Shown: in pieces, positions 45,106 through 57,734 of the stretch
Numbering within the stretch: position 1 is the stretch's first letter
Layout of the letters: each line of letters starts with the position of its first letter
Translations under genes and position numbers: made by a program
Source of the DNA: Ahaetulla prasina
Taxonomy: Eukaryota > Chordata > Lepidosauria > Squamata > Colubridae
DNA: 64,000 nucleotides
Reading direction: 5' to 3'
Assembly: GCF_028640845.1 (NCBI RefSeq)
Contig: NC_080540.1
Coordinates: 50,450,561 to 50,514,560, forward strand
Notes under the pieces: generated by a model
The model's input: only the letters and a program-made list of their open reading frames with translations
What the model was told of the DNA's origin: nothing
Database searches by the model: none

Positions 45106-45825
45106 CAACATTGATTGATCTCCCTATTAAAAAAAAGGTTTTTTTCAAACTCTTATTAAACTGGTCCAGCGATCATGGTGCTGGAAAAATTATCCAAACA
45201 TTAATTAATGAATAAATCTTGAAGGGAATCTTTTTTGTTATGACAGATTATATCAGGCTGGTTCTCAATGGTTGATAGTCAGGGTAATCTTCCAAAATAT
45301 TTTTCTTGGTTTTGGTGTCATTTTGGTTTAGAAGAACCTAGATTAATGTAGATCTAGCCGTCTATCATGTGTACATTTTGTTACTGTAGTCCAACAGAGA
45401 TACATTTCCTTCAGTTATACTTTGTACCAGTTAAAAATAAATTTGGCCTTCTAGGACCCCTAGCTGAGCACTGATTTTCCAATACTTGTGAAAGAGCCAC
45501 TAGATATAGATTATGCTTTAGTTTTTCTTCACACTTTGTTAATCTTAAAAGATTATATAAATATATATATAAATGTCATCTAGTTTTGTACATGATCCTC
45601 AGAGATTACAGAAGCAATCTCTGCTTTTAATAAGAAGCAGGGAGATGAGTGCTTATTAAAGTTTGTAAATGCAAAAATATAGATATTTAAATAAAAGATA
45701 AAATAAATATGTACAGTGTTCCAGAGTGACAGCTTCATTCCTTGTGAGAAACTTGAATTTTCTTTTCAGAAAAAGATTTGGTGAAAAGAGTATCCTCAAA
45801 TCAATATGGTTTGTTAGTTTGTTCC

Positions 45826-45891
<66 letters not shown>

Positions 45892-45897
45892 ATCTAT
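45826..45897. repeat. (ATCT)n microsatellite
   Basis: About 16 uninterrupted ATCT units, then degenerate TATCTATATT. Likely polymorphic. Confidence 0.95.
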
Positions 45898-45944
45898 ATT
45901 TCCATCTATATTATTTTTTATAAATAATTCAAGTTGACAGCATA

Positions 45945-46100
45945 CTTAATACTCCCTCTTCCTCCTATTTTCCCCACAACAACCACCCTGGAGGTGGGTT
46001 GGACTGAGAGTGACCGGCCCAAATTCACCCAGCCGGCTTTCATGCCTAAAGACAGCAGGGTTAAAACACACCATCTTCTAGTTTCTGCACTAGATGCAAC
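45945..46100 (-). mobile_element. tRNA-derived SINE fragment, family S
   Basis: + strand ACTCCCTCTTCCTCCTATTTTCC, CACAACAACCACCCTGGAGG and GGCTTTCATGCCTAAAG are the reverse of the family seen at 4240-4480. Confidence 0.55.
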
Positions 46101-46314
46101 TGGCTTATGAAGAAGCTTTGAAATAATATCTGTTGCAAGCAGGATAAATCTTACTCAAAGTACTACATGTTTGCTATAATAAAAATAACTTTCAGCTATT
46201 GCACATGATCTGTATTAATTTGCTCTGGAATGGAACTGGGATCTTGTGAATTTTCCCTTAAGCAGCAGTTGCATGTTTACGGGATAACAAACGTTCAAAT
46301 GTAATTACACTTAC

Positions 46315-46473
46315 CAATGAAGGAGAATATCAGTAAACAGCCCAACCAAAGAATCTCTAAAACTGCCCCCACCAACACTAAGAGGCAAGCCACCAGAATA
46401 TAAACTGACAGCAGACAGCACTCCTTACTAGCACTGATGATACTACCTACCATAGTTAAGGGTAATGAAAGGT
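46315..46473 (-). other. Unassigned candidate exon encoding a hydrophobic peptide
   Basis: On the - strand an open 159-nt block lies between TTTTCTTGCAG and donor ATTG|GTAAGTGTAA. It reads about 52 codons including SASKECCLLSVYILVAC, LLVLVGAVLEILWLGC and LLIFSFIG, i.e. two possible membrane segments. I do not recognise the protein, found no convincing partner exon on either side, and hydrophobic frames arise easily in T-rich DNA. Treat as a lead, not a gene. Confidence 0.2.
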
Positions 46474-46520
46474 CTGCAAGAAAACAAGCAAGCTCAGAGA
46501 GCACCAAGGACTCCTAATTA

Positions 46521-47245
46521 CACGTAACAATATTAGCACATTTTGCTAAAATATTTCTTTTTGCATCTTCTCATTTTATAAAGTAGTTCCAGCTGTGCTT
46601 TTCTGCTTTGAGTTTTATCCTACCGAGTAATACAAGCAGAGCAGGTATATGTTCAGAAAGCATAGCTCCATTAAAAGGAAACGGGTATGTTTTTCAACAT
46701 AGCTGAGAGTGTATGAAACCTGACCCTACATTGGTTTATTGCTCTTAATCAAAGCCAAGTTTTTTTAGCCCTCTGAATTCCCTATAATGCTAACCATAAT
46801 GTGCACCTGTCATATACAGCCAGAGCCAAACCAAATGAAACATATTATGGTTTATCATTGCATATGAGCCATGACTGTGATGATTTGTCTGCAATTCTCT
46901 GAGATTTAATACTGCTATTCAAATCTAGGTTGGCCAGTAGAAAGGATGCATTTTTCAAATGTAACAGCAAATGAGAACAGCTCAAAGAACAAGGAAAAGG
47001 AACGCCTATGATCTAGAAAAGTTTCCATCTCCCTTATTAGGGACTCGTTGTTTGAGACTGTCCAAATGTCTGAAAATATGTTGGGAATATAGCAATTCTG
47101 CTTCTGTCAGATTCACCCCACCGTCTAATAGTCTCTCACACAAGTTCATGGAAATACTCTTGAGAGATGTCAAAGAAAGCTTGGAATTTTGTGACAACCT
47201 TCAACAGTTAGATGAAGAAGGGCAGCAATAGTTCTCCTAGATGTT
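46521..47245. other. Intergenic, no feature recognised
   Basis: An 86-codon + strand frame at 46971-47231 begins MRTAQRTRKRNAYDLEKF; it matches nothing I know and is not called as a gene. Confidence 0.4.
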
Positions 47246-47758
47246 TTAGTCTTCCGGGTGCAATTCAAGGTCTTGGTTACCACCTTTAAAGCGCTCCATG
47301 GCTTAGGACCGGGATACCTTCGAGACCGCCTTCTGCTGCCAATTGTCTCCCAACGACCTGTGCGCTCCCACAGAGTGGGCCTCCTCAGGGTGCTGTCGAC
47401 CAAACAATGTAGGTTGGCGGCCCCCAGGGGGAGGGCCTTCTCTGTGGCGGCACCAGCTCTGTGGAACGAGCTTCCTCCAGGATTACAACAATTACCCGAC
47501 CTCCGGATCTTCAGACGTGAACTGAAGACTCTATTGTTTCAGCGTGCAGGACTAGCCTAAGATAAAAGGTTTTAGCATATTTTAATGGGGTTTTTATAGG
47601 TTTTTACTGTTTTAGTGACCAGGCCATGATAATATTTAGTTTTAACTGGGTTTTAATGTTTATTTATTATACTGTTTTAATATGCCTGTGAACCGCCCTG
47701 AGTCCTACGGGAGATGGTGCGGTATATAAGTTTGATTAATAAATAAATAAATAAATAA
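47246..47758 (+). mobile_element. L2 LINE 3' end, 5'-truncated
   Basis: Encodes the L2 C-terminus in one frame from 47252 (VFRVQFKVLVTTFKALHGL, LWNELPPGLQQLPDLRIF, RRELKTLLFQRAGLA), then the 3' UTR with GTGAACCGCCCTGAGTCC and a (TAAA)n tail at 47735-47758. Same family as 13769-16985. Confidence 0.88.
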
Positions 47759-47768
47759 TGTTTCACTA

Positions 47769-48152
47769 CAGATAGTCTGTGGCAACCATTCATTTAGTTC
47801 AAAGTTACAACGGCACTGAAAATAATGGCTTATGACTAGTTTTCACACTTACAACTGTTCTAGCATCTCCACAATCTTGATCAAAATTCAGGCGCTTGGT
47901 AACTGACATGTATTTATGACTGTTGCACTTTCCCTGGGTCATGTGAGCACCATTTGTAACCTTCCCAGCTGGCTTTCAACAAGCAAAGTCAATGGGGAAA
48001 GCCAGATTCGTTTAACAACTGCATGGTTCACTTAACAATTACAGTGATTCACATAACTGTGGCAAAAACGTCCCAAAAAAAAATCACTTAACTATCTTGC
48101 TTAGCAATGAAAATTTTGGGCGCAATTATAGTTGTAAGTTGAGGATGACCTG
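47769..48152. mobile_element. TA-flanked MITE, family A copy 5
   Basis: Left CAGATAGTCTGTGGCAACC (worn), right AAGTTGAGGATGACCTG; TA at 47767-47768 and 48153-48154. It begins 10 bp after the L2 tail. Confidence 0.75.
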
Positions 48153-48315
48153 TATAACATCATTGTATTGTTTTAAAGTATTCACCTGGTATTCATCCTA
48201 CATGGATTGAGGCATCCTATGAAGATGGCTTTGGTCTTTTCTGGAAGAAGATGGAATTAGGGGGACTGATTTTCAACCTTGTGACTTGTGGAATGCTATG
48301 GTACTCAGGCCAACC

Positions 48316-49141
48316 CAGGGGTGAAATCTAAAAATTTTCCTTACCAGTTCTGTGGGCATGGCTTAATTGATGGGTGTGGCTTGGTGGTCTGGTGACCGGG
48401 TAGGCATGGCCAATAACAATAAATAATAAAAATAATAAAGTACACAAATCAATAAGAGGTACCAAAAACCAACTTTCACACTTTACACACACACAACACA
48501 ACACGACTGATTCACACACAACGTAAAAGCAGCTGTACTTCACTCAAAATGGCCCCTGCAACAAGCTGGAACCTCACACAGCCACAAAAAACTCAAAAAC
48601 CAACTTTTACACTTTACATACATACAACTGACTCTCACACACACAATATGCCACATACAGCTTTGTGAGATTTTGTGTGTTTGTGTAGTTAGTGAAACAC
48701 TACAGAAACACACCAAATCTCAGAAAGCTGCACAAATACTTTATTTTATTATTTTATTAATATTTTTTAGATAAAAGCAGCTAAATTTAAAACTTCCTTA
48801 ACTTTAAATTGCTGTCTAAAAAAAAAACTCCTTAAAAAACCCCAATTAACTATTTCTTAAAGTTTCCCCCGCCCCAGTTACTTACCCAATTGAAGGCAGG
48901 CAGATTGAGTTGCTCACTGATGAGATGGATTGCAGGCAGGCAGTTTCAGTTGCTAGCTGATGCAATTGATTGCAACAGCCGAAGCAAGGCTTTGCAAGCC
49001 CGAAAGAAGGAGCAAGTAGGCAAGTGGGGACCAGGCAATTGGGTGGGCATAGGCGGGGGTGGGCAGGGATTTTTGCTACCAGTTCTCCGAACTACCTGCC
49101 CCCATCGCTACCGGATCCGAACCGGGAGCATTTCACCCCTG
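48316..49141. mobile_element. hAT-type element, family E, perfect 8-bp TSD
   Basis: 826 bp: CAGGGGTGAAATCTAAAAAT at the left, GAACCGGGAGCATTTCACCCCTG at the right. GGCCAACC is duplicated exactly at 48308-48315 and 49142-49149. Opposite orientation to 31190 and 38348. The interior has partial repeats of CCAACTTTCACACTTTACAC (about 48470 and 48603). Confidence 0.9.
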
Positions 49142-49149
49142 GGCCAACC

Positions 49150-50131
49150 ACCATGCTTTTCAATAACTTTAGAAAATGTCTGGGAAATTATAAGGGGACT
49201 TTTGTTGCAATGCAACTCTCATGCAGAGAAAGCCATGGTCTGCCTCTAGTTTTCAGGTGCCAATTCCAGAGACCTATGGAAGGGTTTTCCTTTGGTACAA
49301 GGAAGTTTGGGGGGTTGAATACAAAACAAGTTGACATTTAATGTAGAAAAGAAAGAATGTATTGTAGAAAGGAAAAACCATCTTACGGAGATTTACACTC
49401 CTTATGAACAATAAAGTTTGCCATTTTGAGGTTCCCCTGAATTTATCACTAACTGTGAAGGCACAAGTAAACTTAAGGGGACGCAATGTGCATATGCGTT
49501 CCCATTGCTGGCATAGTCTTTGCTGGCATGGTCTCTTGTGCATGAGTGGCTACTCCTAAGAGGTCTTGAATGTACTACGTCAACCTCAGCAAATGTCTAT
49601 CCCAGCACAGAGGCAACCTGCAAGGAGATTTTCCTGGTTCACTTTAAAAGTGATTTTTGCATTCTGTGATGGCCTTATAGAGCCATATGGCTTCTCTGCT
49701 GTTCTTTAATTTGATTCAACCAACAACTAAGCTCCTCTTGGTTGCTGCATGGAGCTGCTGGCTTGGCTTTTCATCTGGTTGCTGTCCTTCATGACTCTTA
49801 TTGCATTAGGAGAGAAACCTAAAGTCTGAAGCCCATCAAACTTCACAAGGTGGAATTCACATATTGTCTGGGTCCCTTCTGTACCTCTAATAAATTGTTC
49901 TCTGTGGCACCAGTTTTCTGGTTCCTATCCATAATTGTAATCAGTGTATGACCAGGGCATATAGATATGGTTCACCATGACCAAATGAGTTGGTACCTTG
50001 TTCTTCCTTTTTCACAAATTTATATAAATGCAGTAAAAGAGTGGCCCTTGTGCCCCCTGCAGGATTCTTACGGGTGTTGTGGCTGCTTCTGCCAGCAGCA
50101 TTCCTTTGTAACCCTAACCCTTACATGATGT
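49150..50131. other. Intergenic, no feature recognised
   Basis: Moderately complex sequence without a repeat family, splice-bounded frame or RNA gene I recognise. Confidence 0.45.
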
Positions 50132-50133
50132 AT

Positions 50134-50513
50134 AAGTAGTCCTCAATTTACAACTATTGGTTCAGTGATCATTGCAAGTTACAACTGTACTGAAAAAAGT
50201 GACTTATGACCATTTTTCACACTTATTACCATTGCAGCATCCCCATAGTCACGTGATCAATATTTAGATACTTAGCAACTGCTTCAGTTGCAGGTCCTCG
50301 ACCTTGTTATCACTTTCTGTAACCACCTGGCAAGCCAATGAGGAAGCCAGAGTCACTTACCAACCCTGTTACTAACTTAACAACAGCAGTGATTCATTTA
50401 ACAACTGTGGCAAGAAAGGTCGGTCATAAATGAGGCAAAACTCACTTAACAATGATCTTGCTTAGCAATGGAAATTTTAAACTCGGTTATGGTTGTAAGT
50501 CAAGGACTACCTG
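50134..50513. mobile_element. TA-flanked MITE, family A copy 6
   Basis: Left TAAGTAGTCCTCAATTTAC, right AAGTCAAGGACTACCTG; TA at 50132-50133 and 50514-50515. Confidence 0.75.
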
Positions 50514-50667
50514 TAAAGTCTGTCAGCGTCTCTCTTAGACACAATATTTTTCTTCCTTCTGTTCCTGCTGTCGTTATGGACACGGCTTATTCAGACGCAA
50601 CATTTTACTGAAGTGCTTGCAGTTAAAAAGCCGAACTTGCTTTTCTGGCAAAGACAATAGTTCATCA

Positions 50668-50985
50668 CAGGGGTGAAATCCAGCAGGTTCTGACAGGTTC
50701 TGGAGAACTGGTAGTGGAAATTTTGAGCACTTTGGAGAACTGGCAAAAACCACTTCTGGCGGGCCCCAGAGGGGGGTGGGAATGAAGATTTTGCAATATC
50801 CTTTCTCCAGGAGTGGCGAGGGAATGGGGATTTTGCAGTATCCTTCCCCTGGAGTGGGGAGGGAATGGAGATTTTGCAGTATCCTTCCTCTGCCACGCCT
50901 ATGAAGCCACGTCTACCAAGCCACACCATCCCCACCAAGCCACACCCACAGAACCAGTGGTAAAAAAAATTGTATTTCATCTCTG
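50668..50985. mobile_element. hAT-type element, family E, perfect 8-bp TSD
   Basis: 318 bp: CAGGGGTGAAATCCAGCAGG to ATTGTATTTCATCTCTG. GTTCATCA is duplicated exactly at 50660-50667 and 50986-50993. The interior repeats GGAATGGGGATTTTGCAGTA-like units about every 50 bp (50780-50885). Confidence 0.88.
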
Positions 50986-50993
50986 GTTCATCA

Positions 50994-52506
50994 CTGCATT
51001 AGTCCATAAACAACACTGTGTCTAAACATGTGTCCTCTTCTAAGCCATTCAGCCCAAGTAATAGTCAATACTGTAACATGCCCAGACTCAAGTTTCTCAA
51101 GTTTCTCCTACTTTTAAGGATAATTGACATGTCAGCCAACAAAGAATGATCCATTGTTTTTTACTTCATTTTAATGCCACCCAAATCCAGCTGCTACACC
51201 GATAGAATCCTCTTACTCTTTGAGTTAATTTTATCAGAATTTCTTAAGGTTTGGTTAAGCTTTGCCACTGATTTCCTTCCCCATTTGGGTTCCTCAATTA
51301 ATCTACATTAGGATTATGCCACAGTGAAAAGGAACCGAAGGACTGAAGCATATTTTTTGATACTTCTGCTTTAGGTAATTATACCCATACCCAGTTTATG
51401 CCAATGACTAATAAGCAAAACCAAAGCCTGATTTATTTATAAGGGCATTTAAAGTAACAGCTTAACAGCTCCACAAAGATATTTTTTTTATATCAGTCAT
51501 TTATGGACTGATTGTAAATGTTTATAGTGCTGTAGTTTCAATATAGGAAGCAATAAGAATATTATACTACTCGCTGCTCATTTTTATGCAGTGATGATTT
51601 TCTTACTGTCAGCTTTATAAATGTAACACGATGTGAGAGGGAGGACTTTTTATTATCAAGTTCTATTCAGTTCTCAGATTAGCATATTTGGTCTTTTATC
51701 CACATTCATCTATTCAAAAATGCCTATTACAGAGGGTCTCCCTTCCCCTAAACTACCCCACATTTTTCATTTCAACCTGTTTTTACAAAATATCTATTTG
51801 CTTAATAATCTAAAACAAATGATCTGTTTATTTATTAACTAATTATCTCCTAGATAATGTAATTTATTCAGTTATATACATTCTAAAGTACATCTTAACG
51901 CATCCATTGAGATTTACTTTGACACATGAATCGAATAATATAGCACTTTAGAAAAAAATTACTATAATGGGGAAAAAAATCCACATTTTTAACCGAAACA
52001 ACCCTCTTTTTTTCTCCAGGCCTATCAATCTTTACATTCTATGTTATAGACAATTCAAAGTACAGAAAATGCCAAAATAGAAGGTTTTTTTTCTTCTTTC
52101 GGCACAATTTTTCAATTTGTCTATGAAATACAGCTTTTGTCAAGAATATTGATATCGAATATACTCGGTATATTGCAAATTTCTGGTCTTTCTTTCAACA
52201 TAATATATATTCTTCATATGTCTTAAAAATGGACTCTGCAATTCAGAATTGAATGTCTGATGATACTTAAAAATCTGTTTTTAATTGCATGAATAGGTGA
52301 ATTGATTGAAGTGAATCCCTTCATATTGATGGCTGGCTAGCTATTTGGATTTCACTAAACTAGCCATCAACACCAAACAGATTATTAATTATAAGGATAA
52401 CATCACAATATTGATCAGTGCACTCAGTGGTTTCTAAACATTTGTTGCTTTCAAGTTAAAACAGCTGTGTGTATGGCTGTATTCATATTCTTGCATGTCT
52501 GAGAAT
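50994..52506. other. Intergenic, no feature recognised
   Basis: AT-rich, no repeat family or gene seen. Confidence 0.45.
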
Positions 52507-52625
52507 GTGGCATGGTGGTTAAGAGGCTGAATTAGAAGTGTGGAGATCCAGATTCTCATCCTCCTTTAGGTACATATGTCACTTTGGGTCAGTCACTCCT
52601 TCTCAGCCCTAATCAGCTTCAGGCA
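52507..52625 (+). mobile_element. tRNA-derived SINE 5' fragment, family S
   Basis: GCATGGTGGTTAAGAGGCTG (tRNA-like head), then GGAGATCCAGATTCTCATCC and CTTTGGGTCAGTCACTCC. Confidence 0.55.
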
Positions 52626-54205
52626 GTGTGACAGGTTGGCTGAACACCAACAGCCTTCATTGCATCATGCATTGATTAGTTTTACTGTAAGAACTTAGGG
52701 AAATGTGTTGTGAAACAGAAGTTCCCTCCAGCCATGCGTGACAAATCAGCCTTCTGCAACTGGATTGCTTTTCAAAATTCAGTGAATTCTAAAATAGTTC
52801 TAGAGGGTACCAAGGTTGATGAAGGGGGATCCCCAGTCATGCGAAGAGAGACACAAGCTAACCCAAAGTTGCTTGATCTTAGGAAGAACACTGAAGAATT
52901 TTTAAGGATATTTTTATTGATAACATTAATGAGCGCTACTCAGTTACTATCATATAAATTTGACAATAATGAAACTATAATATTTGTAAAGACAATCTAA
53001 AAACAACTGGATAGAACAGGATAAATTCTGGTAACAGGATAAAATAGCTTTGTATTATAGATTATAGATGCGACTGTTGCAACAACTGCTATCTTCGATG
53101 TATGACAGGAAAAGTAATGTATAACCTCTAACTGTAACAATACAATTGACTACTTAATAGTGTGAACTACTGAATTCCACTTCAATTCTAGTTAAACTGA
53201 GCTTCCTAAGAGTTAATTCTATGTAACCAAACACAAGATTGCAATTGAAACCCCCTATTCAAATGAATTCTGTCAGTTTTATCCCTATTATAAAGTTTTT
53301 ATTATTTATATTTCCTCTTTCTAAACCACTCAGCTCCCTCATAGATTGCCATATATTAAACAATGACTATATGAGCATTTAAAATATATGATTTAAAATT
53401 CAGCAAACAAATGCTACACTTTTTACTATTTATTTTTGATGGTTGCTTTTCGCATTTTCTTCCAATTTTCAAAGTTTTTACAAAGAGGAAGGATATTGTC
53501 TTTGAATAACAAATGTATGTATTTGGCTAATGGAATGAAACATAGCAAAATGTTTCAGAACTAAGCTATAATGCTATTTCGAAGTCCCACTTTTCCAGCA
53601 TCTTGACTCAAATTGTGATTTCTATGGATTGAAGGTCTGCATTTTTACCATAGGGAAGAGTGCGTGATTGACTTTCTAATTACATAATGGAATTTTCATT
53701 GGTATTTTGTTAAAAATAAGTTACTATATTATTTCAGACAACAATTCAATATGAATTATCCTACTCTTTTCAACAATGACCTGTGTGTTCTGAATATCAG
53801 GGTCCTTAAGCTTTAAAGAAGGTCCTTAGATGTTTCTTTCCAGTGAAAAGATTACATGTGAAATCCAGTAAGGGAAAAAAAAATAATACATAAACTTTTG
53901 TGAAGTATCTAATGGCCTTTGCATTAAAGAAGTCGTCTAAAATGGTCAAGAGGAGTGAACGGTGCAAACCACATTTGAAGAATCAATAATGTAGTTTAAT
54001 GCAGTAAGTAGGAACTGAAAAAGATGTCCTGCTTTAACAAACTCAGATTTGCATATACTAACATGTATTAATTGTATTTGTATAAATTTGCCATGGTCTT
54101 TTTATTGTAGAGTACAAAGAAAATATACACAGATTTCTTCTTCATATCATCCTCACAGCAAGAAGGCACATTAGATAAAAAGCTGTGCTTCATACATCAG
54201 ACAAA
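52626..54205. other. Intergenic, no feature recognised
   Basis: A 96-codon frame at 52710-53000 has no recognisable domain or splice context and is not called. Otherwise AT-rich. Confidence 0.45.
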
Positions 54206-54935
54206 GTCAGTGGCTTAATGTTTATGGAAATTCTCAATCATCTAGACAGGGGTGAAATGCTCCCAGTTTGGACCGGCTCATCCGATCCGGTAGCGATGGC
54301 GGTGGGTGGTTCAGAGATCCGGTAACAAAAATCTCTGCCCACCCACCCCCATGCCCAGTTGAGCCGCGCGATCATCAGAGTTTTGGGTTTTTTTACTTTT
54401 AAAAGCATTTTTAAAAGCACAGCTCCGCTGGGATCATCAGAGCCTTTTAAAAGCATTTTTTCTACAAACTTCGGCCAAAGAGGTTGTAGAAAAACTGCCT
54501 TTAAAAGGTTCTGATGATCCCAGCTGAGTTGCCTGATCGACAGAGCCTTTTAAAAGCATTTTTTTACAACCTCTTTGGCCAAAGAGGTTATAGAAAAAAT
54601 GCTTTTAAAAGTTTAAAAAAAAGTTGGCCACGCCCACCCAGTCACATTATCCCCCCACCAAGCCACACCCACAGAACTGGTAGTAACAAATTTTACATTT
54701 CACCACTGCATCCAGGTGATGGTTGTCCCAAAGATGCTTTTCAAAAGGCAATTGAACTTTCTTGTTGGGTTTTTTTTGGTTTGTTGTTGTTGTTGTTGTT
54801 GTTGTTTTGAGAACTGAAGAAGCTTCTTGGATGAGAAGCAAAACATTTTCAAGGAAAAAACCAGGAAAGTCCAGTTGCCTTTTGAAAAGCACCTTTGGGA
54901 CAAAGTCACTGGCTTGTTTTGATATTATGTTGAAC
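54206..54935. repeat. Older repeat with inverted halves, split by a hAT insertion
   Basis: GATGCTTTTCAAAAGGCAAT near 54734 pairs with GTTGCCTTTTGAAAAGCACC near 54875, and TTTATGGAAATTCTCAATCA at 54220-54240 continues, across the hAT element, into ATCCAGGTGATGGTTGTCCC. A (GTT)n run lies at about 54782-54806. Family not identified. Confidence 0.55.
54247..54708. mobile_element. hAT-type element, family E
   Basis: CAGGGGTGAAATGCTCCCAG to AAATTTTACATTTCACCACTG. Flanks CATCTAGA (54239-54246) and CATCCAGG (54709-54716) agree at 6/8. Internal inverted pairs around TTTTAAAAGCATTTTT and CTCTTTGGCCAAAGAGG. Confidence 0.82.
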
Positions 54936-56549
54936 CACACTTTCAGGCCATGTTTTGCTGGCTTACCAAATTCATAAGTAGCTATGATGTATAGATTGGA
55001 AAATGTTTTGTTTTGGTCTAATCTCGATTTCTCCTCAGTTGTTTCCGTGTCTTGACAAAACTCTCAAACCAATCTGCAGGACCATGAGATCAGAGCAGCT
55101 TGAAAAGTTGGACAAAACAGTCACTTCAAAGTTCAACTTGGGATGCATTCTCAGTTTTTCCAAAAACAGTGATTAAAACGACAATGTAATGTATCGATTG
55201 AACATAGGCAATCATTGACCTATAAGTCATGGATGAGGGTACTGAAACTGGATCTCCTCCTCAACCTGGTGCCCCCTAGAAATTTTGGGTGTCAGCTACT
55301 GGTTGAAGTTAATATGAAAATTTAGTGTGCCTAAAAGGCACCAGGTTGGAAAAGGCAGCACTGACATCTACCCCACATTTCTCCCTCTTAAGTGCATCAT
55401 GTGTGCAATGTTCCTGCTTTACTTAACCTACTACATGCCCTGGTGGCATCTTCGTATCCATCATGCTTTCTTAATCTTATCTTCATCTTACTCCCAGTCC
55501 CTAAGTGAGACAGGCTTAAATAATCTTTAGCAGCAGTAAGGAGATATTTTCCTCCTTGTTTGGATGCCATTCAGAAACAACCTCAAGGTATGTACAATCT
55601 GTTAGGCTTTGTCATCTTTTACTTTGTAGGGAAGTCAGTGGCCTGGATTAGCTTCAAACAGTGGTGGGACATAGTTCAGCAATGGCAGCAGCCATGCCAA
55701 GCCACTATAGTTGTTTACCAACTCAATGGTATGAGGAAAAACTAGTGAGAAAGGGCCATTAAACCATTGCCATTCACTTGCACCTGAAAATATAAAGTTG
55801 CTTTCTCTGAAATTTGAAAAACAACCTGAAAACCTTTCTTTGATCAGCAGTGGTTTTTCATGCATGGGAGGAATGACTAACATTCATATCAGAAAGTGAC
55901 AAACAAGCAAGTATGAATGTCAAGGCTCTAAAATACATATCATAATATTATAGCAAAGTGTGATATTGAGCCAGAATTTACCAGAGAGGCAGTTACATAT
56001 GAAAACAGAAAACAGGAGCAACAGAAGTGGAATATATGCTTAGGAAAATGTTTGGTTTCAAAGTCAGATGTCATATATCAATTGTACTCACTACAGGAAA
56101 AAAAAAACACAGAATAGTTGCTGACTAGCTACATCTGGGGGAAATTCCTTTCCTACGCCTATTTCATTGGGACAGAAAGTTAACCTATATTGGTACGTTA
56201 TTAAAAATGTTTCAGTAGCATTTCATTCTTTCCAATATCCAAACTTCTTGAAACTATTGCATACTTCATCGGAGAAGGAAAAAAGAAATTAAAGGGTAAG
56301 AGATAAACTGCTTCAAGAGCTCAGAGTCCTTCCAGATCGGTAGCATTACCAAAATTATCAAAGAGCATTGTGCAGATATGCTATCTCTTCTTAATGGGTT
56401 CATGTGCAAAAATAAGAAAAAAAATGGAACTAGCAATGGGAAATAATGGAAATGATAGAACAATATTTAGCTCAAATGCAATTATTCTATGTGAGAAAAT
56501 ACTGTAGAGTTACAACTTCATTTAGGAACACCACAAGATTTCCAGATTC
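54936..56549. other. Intergenic, no feature recognised
   Basis: No repeat family or gene seen. Confidence 0.45.
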
Positions 56550-56559
56550 AATATGGACT

Positions 56560-57249
56560 CAATGTGTAGTCCTCAACGGAACTACATCCACATGGAGGGA
56601 AGTATGCAGTGGAGTACCCCAAGGCTCGGTTTTAGGCCCAGTACTCTTCAACATCTTCATCAATGACTTGGACAAGGGGATAGATGGGGAACTCATCAAA
56701 TTTGCAGATGACACCAAGCTGGCAGGAATAGCCAACACTCCAGAAGATAGGCTCAAGTTACAGAAAGATCTTGACAGACTTGAACATTGGGCGCTATCTA
56801 ACAAAATGAAATTCAACAGTGAAAAAAGTAAGGTTCTACATTTAGGCCAAAAAAACAAAATGCACCGGTACCGTATATCTGGTACCTTGCTCAATAGTAG
56901 TACCTGTGAGAGGGATCTTGGAGTCCTAGTGGATAACCATTTAGATATGAGCTACCAGTGTGCAGCAGCTGCTAAAAAAGCCAACACAGTTCTGGGCTGC
57001 ATAAACAGAGGGATAGACTCAAGATCACATGAAGTGTTAATACCACTTTATAATGCCTTGGTAAGGCCACACTTGGAATATTGCATCCAGTTTTGGTCGC
57101 CACGATGTAAAAAAGATGTTGAGACTCTAAAAAGAGTGCAGAGAAGAGCAACAAAGATGATTAGGGGACTGGAGGCTAAAACATATGAAGAATGGTTACA
57201 GGAACTGGGTATGTCTAGTTTAATAGAAAGAAGGACTGGGGAGACATGA
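56560..57249 (+). pseudogene. CR1 RT palm to C-terminus fragment
   Basis: One open frame: [20 protein letters not shown] (motif B), [16 protein letters not shown] (motif C F-A-D-D), [32 protein letters not shown] and [16 protein letters not shown] small deletion near 57236 shifts frame within R-R-T-x-G-D-M; the remainder ([19 protein letters not shown] on) is in another frame. Motif A and everything upstream are missing. Confidence 0.88.
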
Positions 57250-57573
57250 TAGGTGTGTTCCAATATCTCAGGGGTTGCCATAAAGAAGAGGGAGTCAGGC
57301 TGTTCTCCAAAGCACCTGAGGGTAGAACAAGAAGCAATGGGTGGAAACTGATCAAAGAAAGAAGCAACTTAGAACTAAGGAGAAATTTCCTGACAGAACA
57401 ATTAATAAGTGGAACGACTTGCCTGCAGAAGTTGTGAATGCTCCAACACTGGAAATTTTTAAGAAAATGTTGGATACCCATCTGACTGAGATGGTGTAGG
57501 GTTTCCTTCCTGGGCAGGGGGTTGGACTAGAAAGCCTCCAAGGTCCCTTCCAACTCTGTTGTTATGTTATGTT
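56560..57573 (+). mobile_element. CR1 LINE, 5'-truncated, 10-bp TSD, family K
   Basis: AATATGGACT is duplicated exactly at 56550-56559 and 57574-57583. The insert runs from the RT palm to the 3' end CTTCCAACTCTGTTGTTATG and a short (TTATG)n tail. High similarity to 33943-36066. Confidence 0.9.
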
Positions 57574-57734
57574 AATATGGACTAGTTACCCATTACACTA
57601 AATTTAGTCTGATTAGAGTATCTAAAGGCACAAAAGAGAAATGAGGCCGTAATAATTGACACTTTGAATACCCAGCGTTGCTATGAATGAATGGTCTGTC
57701 TTTCTCTCCCCGCCACACACAAATGTATGTATTG

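Noticed and set aside
46971..47231. 86-codon + strand frame (MRTAQRTRKRN...)
   Set aside because: No recognisable domain, splice context or partner exon; it ends just before an L2 insertion. It could be a fragment of an unknown repeat.
52710..53000. 96-codon + strand frame
   Set aside because: No domain, promoter or splice signal; follows a SINE fragment in AT-rich DNA.
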